A DNA stretch of 64,000 nt from Exophiala sp. HKRS030 (lineage: Eukaryota > Ascomycota > Eurotiomycetes > Chaetothyriales > Herpotrichiellaceae): assembly GCA_023897205.1 (NCBI GenBank), contig JAHWDD010000002.1:1116001-1180000 (forward strand), given 5' to 3'. The notes under the pieces are model-generated. The model had not been told where the DNA came from. It saw only the letters and a program-made list of their open reading frames with translations, and made no database searches. Positions 31,935 through 43,233 of the stretch are shown here, in pieces (position 1 is the stretch's first letter; each line of letters begins with the position of its first letter). A program made the translations under genes and the position numbers.

Positions 31935-32974
31935 ATGCCATTACTCTGTAACACCCATCAGCTTATCCTTCGAATAAGTTTCTATACAATCCTTAACTGA
32001 TTCGCTTTCTCTTCAGCACGACCTTCTCGTTTAAATCCTCCATGTCAATCTCCGAATACTTCAACGGCTTCAAGCAATGTTACTGGATCACCTCTCGAGT
32101 CCGGATCCTCGTCCAGCACCCTCTCGCCTGCAAGGCAGAATTATACAGTTCAACCTCCACAGAGTTTCCCGTCTACAAGTCGAGCTTTTCAAGCCGCCTT
32201 TATCCATCCTCCTCATGTTCGAGGCTCTTTGCAGGGTCTCAATCAGAGCTTGGGGTGGGATCATGGTTATTGGCAGGATACGTATTCGGAACGTAACCCT
32301 AAGATGTTTTCTCGGTTCAAAGTTTCGCGGCCCAGTTGTCGATCTCTGATTAGCTGCACCTGCGTCCCTTCTGACAACTATTTGCTCCGGTGAAGAATGG
32401 CAGGATGGATCGGGTGCAGTCAAAGGAGATTCAGACGCCCAGAGTCTCGAAAGAGGCAGTGAAAGACGGTCTCACCATGCGTCGATATTGATAAGCATCC
32501 GCGAAGGATCACGCGTCGGTATTCCTAAGCTGGACAATATACTAGATCTTCAATGGATGTTTCGACCAAAGTGGGCGTGGGACGGGCACAAGAGAGAGAG
32601 GAGATTGGTTCTTCGAGAAAGCGGACGCATTACATGCCTAGAGTGCAAATTTGTTCAGCCTGCACACAGAACTGCTGGGAGTCTTTGTTCGGAGCTGATG
32701 AGATCCTCTGGCCAGAAACGGACTTTTGTCAGTAGCCAGGTCTCTGAGGTGAAGGCGAGGCTTCATATCGGCGGTTCTCCATCTTGGCCTTTTGCCTACT
32801 CCAGCCGGCTTTAAGAATGTACTGCTTCCTCGGACGATCAAACGCAGGTTCGATTGCCACTCCTCTCCACCTCTGGCCCGTAATCACATCGTCTCTGCAC
32901 GACAGTCCACTCGTCAAACTCGCATCAAAGCACTCAGCTACAAGATGCGTGCTTCTGCTCGCAGAAGATCCTGA
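31935..32974 (+). CDS. Five-exon unknown protein assembled from splice signals
   Basis: Proposed exons: 31935-31947, 32017-32292, 32354-32518, 32572-32727, 32805-32974. All four introns (69, 61, 53 and 77 bp) are GT-AG, the phase is kept at every junction, and the total of 780 nt is divisible by three, giving 259 residues. No single exon has both ATG and stop, so a simple ORF list misses it. The product starts MPLLSRPSRLNPP, has a Ser/Pro/Thr-rich first half, and the motifs WDHGYWQDTYSE and CSGEEWQDGSG in the middle. A Cys segment, QICSACTQNC, lies in exon 4 and a basic tail, RIKALSYKMRASARRRS, ends exon 5. No family recognised. Exons 1-3 read best; the exon 4 acceptor and the last exon are less certain. 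Confidence 0.4.
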
Positions 32975-34553
32975 TCAGCCGCGTCAATCTTCCGCATCAT
33001 GTCTCATCATTGGTGAAACGGAGAGCGCCGATCCAGTGGACTCATGATCTTCGGATCTTTGAGAACATGATGAACCTCATTTCGGTGGGAAGAGGGCGAT
33101 TTTTAAGATGTTCTTTGTGCGCCCTGACCTGAAACACGGCAAATGCCCTTCGCCTTTGTCTTTGTGGCATAACGGAAGAGGAAATCAAAATCTTGTCTCC
33201 GAGGTTACTGTATTACACACGAGAGAAGCAGGTTTCCTGCTTATTCGGGGCTGGACGTCGAACCTGGTGTGAGAGCCTGTCAACAACGAAAGACAATGCC
33301 AAGGTTTTCGTGGATATCGAGATAAATGAGGAGGGATGACTGCTGGAAATGAAACGATTTGTTCGGTTGCGTATTTGATAAGGCTGATGGGTAACGGCAC
33401 CTGCTTCAAGATGTTTGCCACCTTTGCTATCAAGCACAATGCCCTCCTTTCGATTACTTTGACTTCCACACTGGTCCAGGGATTCAGTTTTGTCGCAACA
33501 AGCTCCAGAAGTCTAGTCGTCTCAGCGTGGACGAAGTCGGCATCACCTCCAAACTTTCAAGTAGGATATTCTTCATTGCAGTGGATTGCGGGGCTGGATC
33601 GAGACCTAGGCCTTCGAGACAATGGGCACACCAAGTGATGAGGATAGGACCTCTCTCGAGTGAGGATCAAAGCCTTGGCTTGTCTGTACTTGTCACTTGC
33701 CATTTGTTTCGGTGGGTTTGGGTCATCATCTTGCCTTGGGGTGAAGCTCTTTGTTCTATCTCTCACTTAGGATGGTTGGTGTTGACTGAGCTCTGCTGAG
33801 ACGTCGAGGATGCTTTCTGGTATGACTCGAAGTGACGGACAAGGTGTGGGACCTTGATACTACTTCATTTGGAGCTCGCAGCATGCTTACTGGTACATTG
33901 GTATGGCTTGTCAAAGCAGATTTTTTTTGGACCACTGTACACTGGAGGCTGCCATGCTCCTTTGGATGGTGGTTCGCTCCTCTTTGATGAGTTTGCCAAT
34001 TCCTTGCCGACTGAGAAGTGCTAACCAGATACTAGAATGGCAAGAGGAAGACCTTTCGATTCATGGATTGCGTTGGCATCGGTCACATTGTATACGCTCA
34101 TGACTTTGAGGACCTATATTCAAACCTTTTTCTTTTTCATGGCTGTTTACGGTTTTGGGAGGATCCATCCACAACTTGACTTTTCCAATACTGGTTCGCG
34201 AGAACCTTTGCAGAGAGAGAAGCGACTCAGCTCACTCCTATTCGAGTCTCGTGTATCGGTACCTGCATATATATCTCGCTCTGTCTCCCCTCAATATGCA
34301 TCACTTATTTTTGTGCAAGATTGCTTCAGGAATCCTTTTCATATTCAAAATCAACAACCCGCTGTTTTACTCTGGCGATCTCTGCAAGTCGATCCTTGGT
34401 TTCTACTCTACTTACGAAGACCCTCGACGCCCTTTACAAGGAACCTTCTTACTCACCTTTCTCTTGACGCCTTTGCAACGTTCCAGCCTTTTCTCTGCTC
34501 GTCTTTAACAACGTCCCTCTACTTCGTCAACACCAATTACCCACCACTTCAGA
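32975..34553. other. 1.6 kb without a supported gene
   Basis: Frames exist on both strands (for example minus 33766-33185 with one in-frame TGA) but none is decisive. The part after about 34100 is a CT-rich leader of the following gene. Confidence 0.4.
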
Positions 34554-35105
34554 ATGTCGCGCTCTCGCTCCCCTTCCCCAACCCTCTCATACTCTTCCAC
34601 GGCAACCACCCTAGTCTCAAGCAACACAGAACCATCTGACCACAATAACGACATCCGCATCTATGTCGACGAAGGAAACGATATACGTATGACCAGCCTC
34701 TCCTCCGAAGCCAGGGCTCTTTTACAAAGGGTCACGGAGCTACCACTTTCCATTACCAAATGGTGTGGCCGATGCAAGATGAACCTGGTCATATGGGGTT
34801 CAAGTCCCCGTTCACTCACCGCGATACGGTACCGGATGACCATCGAGAGGACGCCACTGACGAGTACTGATCTTTCGACGGATGTCCTCCTTGCCGACAT
34901 CCTCACCCAATTTGAGGCGGTGATGTATGACGAGATGGACATCGAACTCATATTCAACCAGCTCCGTGACCCAGTTTTTCCAAGGGAAGACTGGTTGGAC
35001 TCGATCGATGAGCTGGTCGAAGAGGTCATTCAAGATGTGAGAATCAGAAAGGGGATAGCTGGGGAGCATGACGATGATGACGACGACGACGACGACGAAT
35101 CATGA
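34554..35105 (+). CDS. Unknown 183-residue protein with acidic C-terminal run
   Basis: ATG to TGA frame without introns after a long pyrimidine-rich leader. The Ser/Thr-rich N-terminus (about 35 residues) is followed by an ordered-looking domain with RVTELPLSITKWCGRCKMNLV and LIFNQLRDPVFPREDWLDSI. The protein ends in nine consecutive Asp residues encoded by GAT/GAC repeats. It contains a single CGRC pair. No family recognised; the acidic tail suggests binding to basic partners. Confidence 0.55.
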   Translation: MSRSRSPSPTLSYSSTATTLVSSNTEPSDHNNDIRIYVDEGNDIRMTSLSSEARALLQRVTELPLSITKWCGRCKMNLVIWGSSPRSLTAIRYRMTIERTPLTSTDLSTDVLLADILTQFEAVMYDEMDIELIFNQLRDPVFPREDWLDSIDELVEEVIQDVRIRKGIAGEHDDDDDDDDDES

Positions 35106-37155
35106 TTATAGATTGTTTATTGTGCGGGTGGAGTGTTGGAGTGGTGAGGCTCTCTGTGTCTAGCGTACCAGGTGTTTTGTAACTAGGCGATGAAATCAGT
35201 CTTGTTAGTTGGAAGACTCTTTTTGGTATCGTGGTTTGAATTTGGTTTGAGTTTTGGGGGGGATTGGGAGGGTAACATAGTGTGTGTGTGTGTATCTCTA
35301 CTGTATACGGCGTCCGCCTTATGGGTGAAAACGGCCATGGTGTTTAGGGGAAAAGGTTAGGCAGATACCCTTGTACTAGGCTTGGTATACTCATCGTGGT
35401 CGTTTGTTACATGACAATATACGAAACTGGTGGTACAGAGTATGGAGTATTCCGGACTGACTAGTAAACTCCACTTTTTCTTTTGATTCGGGTTTCTGTT
35501 CCGTGTTCTACTAACTCTTATTGCGGTATGTTTTATGCATATGAAGCGGCGACTCTCTCCAGACTACATGTCTACGAGTACAATAGACCATTATTACCGA
35601 TTGTGACATGATTTTATTGGTAATCTATCACGAATGGCCGACAACCAAAGACGACTCTTCTTTTCCCCCCCCCCCCCCCCTGTCTCACTCCAACAGATGG
35701 ATGCCTGAGTGACACGACGCAGAGTGTGGACAAGACACCAGAAAAAAAAGTAAAACCCAAAAAGGGAGCTCACCAAAAAAACAAAAAGATAAGCCCTGTG
35801 TGTTCCAGAAGTCGTTTGATGTTCCGTGTATTCCCTTTTTTTGGCCCCATGTCCTCCAACGAGATAAAAGTGACCCCCCTCGCGTGATGGACGGGTGCTG
35901 GTGATGGTCCTAGAGTTATCAACAAAGGTTCCCAAAAAGCAAGGATTCTAGAACCTCGCCTGGTCGGGGCGTCCGTCGTCAGAAGTGGTTGTTTTTCCAT
36001 TTCAAAAGGACCAGAGCTGAGCCCAAATCTCGTGAGGCAACAAACCTTTTTTTTTCCAACCGAGCCGATCGACCAGGACCCATGACTTCATACAAACATT
36101 GTGATTGCTCGAGTGTATGTGTCCATTTCCGGGGCAAAAAACAATAACAAAAAAAAACAAAAATGAACCAGGGGGGTACACCACATGCAGAACTGTAATG
36201 TCGCTCGCATCGGAACCGGGTCTTAACTTTACCCCGAAAGCGAATCATCAAACAAAACCAAAAAAGGATATCGTGACATTGCTTCCTGGATGTTGAATCG
36301 GACAACGCCCTGCCTGCCCTTCTCGATTTCTATAGAGGTTCCGACTCAGAGTGACGAGTCCCATGACTGACTCTTCTCCGATACACATCGTAAGTTGCGT
36401 TGTGGGGGAGGGGGGGGAGCAGCTCCTCCATCCACACCAAAAGGTCGACACTGTCATGCATATTTCAAAAGAGAAAGGCAGCAGAACCTGGATACCCACC
36501 TCCATTCTCGCAAAATACTGCTTGTTCTCGTCCCCTTTTCGGTCGCTCTTCGTCAAAACATCCATCCAGTTCCATACATTTTGCCAACTCTAAAAGCGCC
36601 CGGCTGCCTTCAGTACGCGGTATCGGTGTTGGACTTGCGGTGGTTTTTCGTTTGTACTGTCTTGTCTCGCCTTTGTCGCTGATGCCTGAAAAAAAGACCC
36701 CCTGTTCCTTTGACGAACCGGAACGTAAGATTCCGCACTATCGAGTGCGAATCACTGGTACCGAATCTGAAAGAAGAAAAGAAATGTCGGTGAGGCCGGT
36801 GACTTTCGATATGATGGATCGAATCGAACGAGGTCATTTCGAGGATGCCAGCCAAAAGCGAAAAGTCTCTTTTCTGAACCAAGGGTTTCCCAACAGAACA
36901 AGGTTAATGCTGCGCGGTGTGCTGCTTGAATAGGTCGGAACATGTGCTCCCAGTACACACAGAAAACCATATAAAACCATGTTCCTCGAGGGAAGGAGCC
37001 ATTGCCATCTGGCACATACATGTGCGCGTACAGTTGATTTTCAAAACACACAAACTGACCTTCCAAGTTGTATTCCTGTTACACATCAGCGTCGACTGTC
37101 TGAATTATTATCTTCTTCTTCCAAGAACCACCCCTTTCCAACACCGACGGAGATC
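35106..37155. other. 2 kb gene-poor region with homopolymers
   Basis: Contains a 16-base poly-C run (35665-35680), several poly-A tracts, a G-run near 36405-36420, and short (GT) repeats near 35280. No gene is supported. The last part should be the promoter and leader of the next gene. Confidence 0.45.
35665..35680. repeat. Poly-C tract, 16 bases
   Basis: Uninterrupted run of C, between the acidic-tailed gene and the basic unknown. Confidence 0.9.
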
Positions 37156-37914
37156 ATGTCTGAATCCACAAGAGTTTCGATCCCCGAGGGCCACCCTTTC
37201 ATCCGGACCAGATCAGGAAGAAAGAACCGCAGGCGGAAGAGCGGCGGCAACCGCCATGGGACAAACAACACAAGCACCGGCGGTCGGCCAGATCAGGGTG
37301 AGAATGTTACCGGCTCACGACGTGCCGCCCGTGACGTCCATGGTCTATCGAGACGGGAGGCGGACCGGGACTTGAAGAAGGTCCTCAGGTCGCGTTCGTT
37401 CACTCCGGTGAGACAGGTGGCTGCCGCAGCTCAGCCCAAGGAAGTGCCCACAGACTGGGTTCCTCCTCCGTCGACCCCGTCGACAGAGTCATGCGTCCGT
37501 GGGGTGATCAGCGTGGAGGGCTATGACACGGACAGTTCGTCATCAACGGTCATTCCTCCGGTGGTGGACCCCGAAAGGTCAAGAGAACACCGGAGGATTC
37601 TGTACGAGGCTCTCGGCCAGCCGATTTCTCTCCTGTACACCGAGGAAAGATTGGAGGATCGTCTCCGGGGCCTGCCGTCTCCGTTGGACATGCCTGCGTT
37701 TGTCAGGGCGCGCGTCAAACCGCTCTTCGACGACGTCCACCTGGAGGTCCTGAGAGATAGGCGAGGGGGTGACCGCGGCTCCTCCGTTCGGTGTTGGGAA
37801 CTGGCGGGAACCGTCGTGGACAATGTTGCATCGGGAAGAGCACCCGATGACGTCCCGAGACACCACCGACCACAAGGGCGTCCGCGTCTCACACTGCGAA
37901 TGGGCAAACGCTGA
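37156..37914 (+). CDS. Basic unknown protein, 252 residues
   Basis: Start taken at 37156 (MSESTRVSIPEGHPF); the frame is open upstream but leader-like. The N-terminus is very basic (RSGRKNRRRKSGG), suggesting nuclear or nucleic-acid contact. The ordered-looking part, about 140-230, includes REHRRILYEALGQPISLLYT and LPSPLDMPAFVRARVKPLFD. The C-terminus is Arg/Pro-rich. The coding strand is noticeably GC-rich compared with the flanking DNA, consistent with a real exon. No family recognised. Confidence 0.55.
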   Translation: MSESTRVSIPEGHPFIRTRSGRKNRRRKSGGNRHGTNNTSTGGRPDQGENVTGSRRAARDVHGLSRREADRDLKKVLRSRSFTPVRQVAAAAQPKEVPTDWVPPPSTPSTESCVRGVISVEGYDTDSSSSTVIPPVVDPERSREHRRILYEALGQPISLLYTEERLEDRLRGLPSPLDMPAFVRARVKPLFDDVHLEVLRDRRGGDRGSSVRCWELAGTVVDNVASGRAPDDVPRHHRPQGRPRLTLRMGKR

Positions 37915-38289
37915 GTGTATTGTTAGGGGTGTCTGACAAGAGATGGGTTCTGCTCCAGCGCCATCCGGCCATATCTAGAGCGACCGCTTTGAGGGTGTAC
38001 ATGAGGAGGAGCTCTTTGGAAACGACGGAACGCAATACCATTGGGGCATATCATGGAGTTTGAGGCGCCTGGAAAATTGCGGTACCCAGGAAAAAGGTTA
38101 TCATTGTTGTTAACAGTGAAGTATTGTCTGAGGAGGAGAGCAGTGTATGTCCATGTAATCGCACCTGCTTCAGGTTACGTATAAATCCATAGGCCTGTGC
38201 TTAATATTGTGGCATATGCAGTCGGTCGTGGTGAAGACGTCGCTCATCCATACACCCGAATGTTGTACATTGATCTTCCAGGCTCGCCA
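37915..38289. other. Convergent intergenic region
   Basis: About 375 bases between the ends of a plus-strand and a minus-strand gene; it should hold both 3' UTRs. Confidence 0.4.
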
Positions 38290-40605
38290 TCAGCAAGTCC
38301 AAACTCCAACTTCACCACTTCGTCTGCCCTCAACCAAGTATCCATCCTTTAATCTGACTCGTTCGACAATGCTGGTGGTCGTACCAGCCATGCGGTCCTC
38401 AACAGAGAGGTTTGCACCTGCACCGCAATCCCAGTGTTTACCATCAGCCTTGTCGTATATTTTCACCACATCTTCACCAGCAGCGCACACGATATGTCGG
38501 GCATCGAACATCATGCCCGTGATTGGGGAGTCATAAGCATAAGCGTCAAAAATTGTCCCTGTCCGGAGGTCCCAGATCTGACCATCATTAGTCAAGATTT
38601 CGCAATTAAGAAGGCAAAGCACTTACCCTGACGCTTCTGTCTGCACTGGCTGTCACGAGATGAGTATCGTCAAACTGTAGACAAGTCACGGGTCCTGTAT
38701 GTCCGACGAGACTTCTGTGCACCTGGCCACTTCGAAGATCCCAAAGTCGAACCATTCCATCAGCAGTGCCACAGGCCAAGGCGGCGTCGAAACATTGCAG
38801 AGCGCCTACAAAATCTGCGCTAGCATCGGCGGTTCGTCCGGTCGGCCGCCATTGTGGTTCTGTACTGTTCAGGGTAGTACTCGCTTGAGCAGCGGCCCAG
38901 AGCACATCAAGAGTCTGCACGCAGCGGCCTTTGACCAAGTCCCACTGTCGGAGAGTCTTATCGGCAGAGCCTGAAACAAGCATGTCTCCGCGTAGATGTA
39001 GAGCAGTGACTTCGTCGACGTGAGCTTCAAGGACGAACAGCGGGCAGTCCTCCATAGCATCGGGTGGTGGGGGTGGAGGAGCATCTTCGGTTTCGTTGCC
39101 AAAGCCGAGGCCGTCGTCCTCGTCATCTCCACCTTGTCCTCCGTCTCCGTTCTCGACAATTTTATGCTCATAAGGTTCGTACTTGGCTCGGCTGAGATCC
39201 CAGAGCCTAATGGTCGCATCGAGACTGCCCGTAGCGACAATGTTATCTTCGACTTGGAGACACCGAACGGATGCAGTATGACCCTCCAAAAAGCCCATGC
39301 ACCGGTCAAGATTCAAGTCCCACACACGAACTGTGTCGTCAAGAGCTGCGCTAACCATAGTGCCGAACGGTTGATCGAAATCTAAGGCCGTTATGGTGTC
39401 ATTGTGGGCTGGGATGGTTTTCAAATGAGAACCAGGTTCCAGATGCTCGTGCAAAACAGGCATGGACTTTCTCTTTGCATATGTCGGACGGCGTTTTGTT
39501 TTGGGAGACTTTGGAGAAGTCGCCGTCGGTAGTTTTTCGTATATCGATTGAGACATAAAGGAGGCATCCATAGCCTCGGACTCGGGTGTATCTACTCTTG
39601 GAGGGTTGAGTGTACTGGTAGAGTCATCCAGCGGCCCCTGCTCCTCGAGTTCTTCCTGCATCTCTTCAATCTTATTATCGAGCTCGAGCAGTTCGTGCTC
39701 GACCTCGGCTTCGTCATTCTCGAGGCCAGCAAGCCTGTCAAGGACGATTCCTCTCATATTGTGGAGGTTTGCAATCTTGTTGTCGATCTCCCTTATCTCA
39801 GTCGTGCACATGTTCTTCCTGATAGCCATCATTTCCAGTCTGTGGTTGACAGTATTGCGTTTCTTTTTCAGGTTTTGTACCGTTGGAGGGCCCTCCTCTT
39901 CAACATCTCCAGCACCCAGAAGCCTGTGCTGTTTAGAACTCCGCCGTCGGTGTCCCTTCCGATGTTCACTCTCGCCTTCGGGTAACGAGGCTTCGAAGCC
40001 TTGGAATAGGGAATAGCTATTCTCATCGTGTTCGGGAATATTATGAAGTTGATCATCGGAGATGTAAGTGAGGGCGCGGTGGGCTATCTCGCTTGTAGAC
40101 AACTTCGCCCTGACCATTTCCGAAGGAGCTTGTTGTGAAAAGCTAAGGACACCTCTCTGAAGCGCTGGCCGACGCATCTGGCGCGATATACTCGTCATAG
40201 CGCTGGGATAGTGCGTGGAGTTGTCACCCATCAGATGGCTCGCGGTAGCTGTGACCTTTCGGCTGAAGGCCTCCAGCTGCCGTGTCTGTCCCGGGAATCA
40301 GTATTCATTGGGGCGAGCGCCAGACCAAAGAAGACACCTACATCGAGTACTGCACCGAGTACTGAATCATCCCCGTCGCCGGGGGATCTACGTGTTTGGG
40401 AAGCATTCCGGCTGTGCGACCGCGAGCTGGCCATACAGCTGCTATTCTGCGCTGGCAGAGGAGGTTTTTCTAGGATCGCGTCTGGGCCGTGGTGTAGGGA
40501 TGTGGACGTGTTGAACAGAATGACGTGTGATAGGTTGGCTGCAGGCTTTGAGGCTCTGAGAAATATTGGAGCTGGACTTGTAAAGATGCGGAGGGAGAAG
40601 AGCAA
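38290..40605 (-). CDS. MDV1: Mitochondrial division protein 1 (Fis1-Dnm1 adaptor)
   Basis: Exons 40605-40342, 40285-38627 and 38577-38290 (introns 56 and 49 bp) give 736 residues; an internal start at 40434 would give 679, closer to the usual size. The splice of exon 1 to 2 joins GAVLD to [20 protein letters not shown], the conserved N-terminal helix region. A coiled coil lies at about 240-350 ([36 protein letters not shown]). The C-terminal half is a WD40 propeller with blades ending VRVWDL, IRLWDL, LRQWDL, VRLWDL and VRIWDL. Mdv1 links Fis1 on the outer membrane to the dynamin Dnm1 and promotes fission. The divergent neighbour is ARO7. Confidence 0.9.
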
Positions 40606-40618
40606 TTAGTGCTAGTCG

Positions 40619-40627
40619 TACTCCGTA
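40619..40627. repeat. Intergenic 9-mer TACTCCGTA
   Basis: Third copy of the 9-mer, in the MDV1/ARO7 divergent region. Confidence 0.6.
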
Positions 40628-40673
40628 GTTGGGTGCGCGTTTACCTAAGCCTGCAGCAGTAGTAGGTGGTGTG

Positions 40674-40682
40674 TACGGAGTA
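40674..40682. repeat. Intergenic 9-mer TACGGAGTA
   Basis: Fourth copy, inverted relative to the copy 55 bases upstream. Confidence 0.6.
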
Positions 40683-40685
40683 TTG

Positions 40686-40695
40686 TACCTAGGTA
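40686..40695. repeat. Palindrome TACCTAGGTA
   Basis: Second copy of the 10-bp palindrome, three bases after a TACGGAGTA motif. Confidence 0.5.
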
Positions 40696-41074
40696 AGGTA
40701 CAAGGAGTGAACTTGTCGACAAGGTACAGACGGAGTGTGGAGTGGGTAGTACGGAATACGAATTGGTGCTGGTCCTGTTCCGTGCATGTTCGCAACAGCA
40801 CAACGAAGGTCGAGGTGAAGCGCAGTTTTCTGACGTACTTTACGGAGTCAAAATCCCAGCGGATATGGACGTCGGGCCTCGCACTGTTATTGCTGACGGT
40901 TGACTGCCTGATCGGAAATCGACCTTGGTGTTTTCCTACTTCACATATACATTAATATGGCCCTGGAGCTTCTCTGTCTCTCTCTCTGTCCGTGCTTTAG
41001 ATCGTGATTACGCCTACTTACTTTTACCAGCACACAACAATTTTGCAAACAATCCAAAACTGGCCAATTCCAAC

Positions 41075-41963
41075 ATGGACACAGCACTAGATTTATCAGA
41101 CGCCTCGAAGGCTTTAGATCTGGATAATATTCGTTTTCAGCTAATGTAAGTGCGATGAAGGTCCTGCATGCTATGGGACATGATCTGATTGAGGTGTCTG
41201 CAGCCGACTCGAAGATACAATCACCTTTCATCTAATCGAAAGAGTCCAATTTCCCCTCAATGCCACCATCTACGATCCCATTGCTCTTCCGGTGCCTACA
41301 ACGAACCTAGCATTGCCTCCGGTCATTTCGCTGATGGACTACCTTCTATCCGAAACCGAGCGTCTCCATTCTACGATTCGTCGATATGATGCGCCCGACG
41401 AGTATGCCTTTTTCCCTGAAGTCCTTCAGCGGCCCATGCTCCAATCCATCAAGTACCCCAAGATCCTTCATGACAACGACGTAAATGTCAATCAGGTTAT
41501 CAAGGAGAAGTATATAAAGGAGGTATTGCCAGAAGCCTGCCGCAAGTTCGAACGCGAAGACCGAGGTGAGACAAAGGAGAATTATGGTAGCGCCGCGACT
41601 TGTGACGTTGCATGTCTGCAAGCTCTGTCGCGAAGGATACACTTCGGCAAGTTCGTAGCCGAGAGCAAATTCCAGCAGGAAACGGAGAGATTTGTGAAAC
41701 TCATCAAGGCCGAAGACCGTGAAGGCATCGACGCCGCCATCACTAATCAGAAGGTAGAGCAGCAGGTCCTCGAGCGACTTCGGCTAAAGGCGAAGACTTA
41801 TGGCAAGGATCCCTCTGCAGCCACCAAAGGTGGAGCCTCAGCAGAAGAGAAGATCAATGTCGAGGCCGTGGTCAAGATGTATGCTCAGGTCGTAATACCT
41901 TTGACCAAGATTGTCGAAGTCGAGTACCTCATGCAAAGACTGAAAGGCACTCAATGGGACTAA
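41075..41963 (+). CDS. ARO7: Chorismate mutase
   Basis: Exons 41075-41145 and 41204-41963 (58-bp intron) encode 276 residues. The enzyme converts chorismate to prephenate, the branch step towards phenylalanine and tyrosine. It is the all-helical AroQ type of fungi: the N-terminal text LDLDNIRFQLIRLEDTITFH, where the splice supplies IR, holds an active-site arginine helix. YDAPDEYAFFPEVLQRPMLQ and the C-terminal EVEYLMQRLKGTQWD are typical of the yeast enzyme. The yeast enzyme is allosterically activated by tryptophan and inhibited by tyrosine through a regulatory site between helices, and the length here is enough to include it. Confidence 0.95.
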
Positions 41964-42014
41964 GAGTAGTATTGCAATTGGTCGGACCGGATAGATTTTT
42001 GCATCAGTTCAATC

Positions 42015-42980
42015 CTATGGCTTCAGGTATTCGGCCACATCTTGGACAGCAGCCTTGAAGTTTTCTCCTGAGATCAATATGACGTGCCCTTGAGGCTTGA
42101 TACCGAGCTCTTGGAAGACTCTTTTCGAATCCGAATGGCCTTCGTCTTGCTTGATCGAATAATCATACTGTCCGTGACAAATTGCATGGCGGTGCAGGAC
42201 TTCGTCCTCCGGATGGAAGTACATGGTTTCAAAACCCCCCCCTGTAGCCTTCTTTTTCTTCTTGGGTCTATCGTCTTCAGCGTCTAGCTTGGAGGCGACC
42301 TCGGTGTAGGTCTTGGACAGGATGAGATAATGCGAGAAGTTGTAAGGTTCCTTGTCGTCTATCGCCCACTGAATCTCTTCTAACAACATAGTGTACATCG
42401 GGGGCACGACTTCGGAAGGCACGTTAATTAGGCGTTCAGTCAGAATCAGACCGACAGGTTGAATCGTTGCTTGTGACAGTATGTCGGCCAAAGGTGCAAG
42501 GTCAGGCTGAGATTTGGCTTTCGACTGCAAGTATTGGATGATCTTGCCAACAAAAGGTTTGTCCTAAACTAGTTAACAGCCCGCTCCCAGAGTCGCGGTG
42601 AATGGTCACTGACTTTGTGTTCTTGCAGATTGAGAACAGACAGAAAAGCATATGCATCCGTCTCATTGCCGTCCACTTTCACAGTTGATCCCAATGTTGG
42701 CTGCGACAAGATAAGATCGGTCAGTGCGGAGAGTTCGAACAGCTGAGCATCGACATCGAACAGCTGCTGGAGTAGGGTCTTGATTCCGTGGAAATCGACT
42801 TCTGGCTGCGGATCAAACCATTCGAAATCGACATTGAGTGTATCAAAATCCTGTGCTCCTAGTCAGCCATGATTGCGATGAACTGCCTAGAGTCTAGTCT
42901 ACCTCCTCGTCACCGCTCGCGTCATCCACCATAGCATCCTTATCGACGATCTTGTCGCCGAGTTCCTTTCTTTTGCTCAT
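42015..42980 (-). CDS. BCP1: BCP1/BCCIP family protein
   Basis: Exons 42980-42903, 42850-42614 and 42563-42015 (introns 52 and 50 bp, all phase 0) encode 287 residues. The acidic N-terminus ([20 protein letters not shown]) leads into [20 protein letters not shown], a hallmark of the family, then [20 protein letters not shown]. The C-terminal part has [20 protein letters not shown] and [19 protein letters not shown]. In yeast Bcp1 is a nuclear protein needed for export of the lipid kinase Mss4 and acts as a chaperone of ribosomal protein Rpl23; the human relative is BCCIP. The start is 253 bases from the divergent GUA1 start, so they may share a promoter. Confidence 0.93.
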
Positions 42981-43233
42981 CTCGAGATGTGTGCTTGGCC
43001 TGTGTTGTTTCTTTATCGAACACGTCTGTAGATCAACCAGCGCAGTCAATGAAATTGGTCCAGCAACTTTTTTGATCGGATGCGGGGAAGAGTACAGTAC
43101 GATATTCTGTTCCCTGTTGGCGTCTCCACCAATGTCGAACCCCTCGCCCAATACGAATAAATCATTTTTTCTTTCCCGCGCTCAACTTCTCAATCCTTTC
43201 CTTTGGGCTCATTGAATTGATCTCCCAGTCACC
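42981..43233. promoter_or_regulatory. Bidirectional promoter region BCP1/GUA1
   Basis: Only 253 bases separate the two ATGs on opposite strands, so regulatory sites for both must lie here. No specific site is recognised. Confidence 0.55.

Larger units (their letters stand above)
40606..41074. other. Divergent promoter region MDV1/ARO7
   Basis: About 470 bases between opposite starts. It contains two TACGGAGTA-type motifs and one TACCTAGGTA palindrome, the densest motif group in the window. Confidence 0.55.

Noticed and set aside
33185..33766. Minus-strand frame with a single in-frame TGA, a possible second decayed gene
   Set aside because: Other frames on both strands are equally open here and no domain is recognisable.
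34037..34639. 200-codon frame with hydrophobic start overlapping the next gene
   Set aside because: Starts without ATG and lies in the CT-rich leader. The overlapping 34554 frame is more gene-like.
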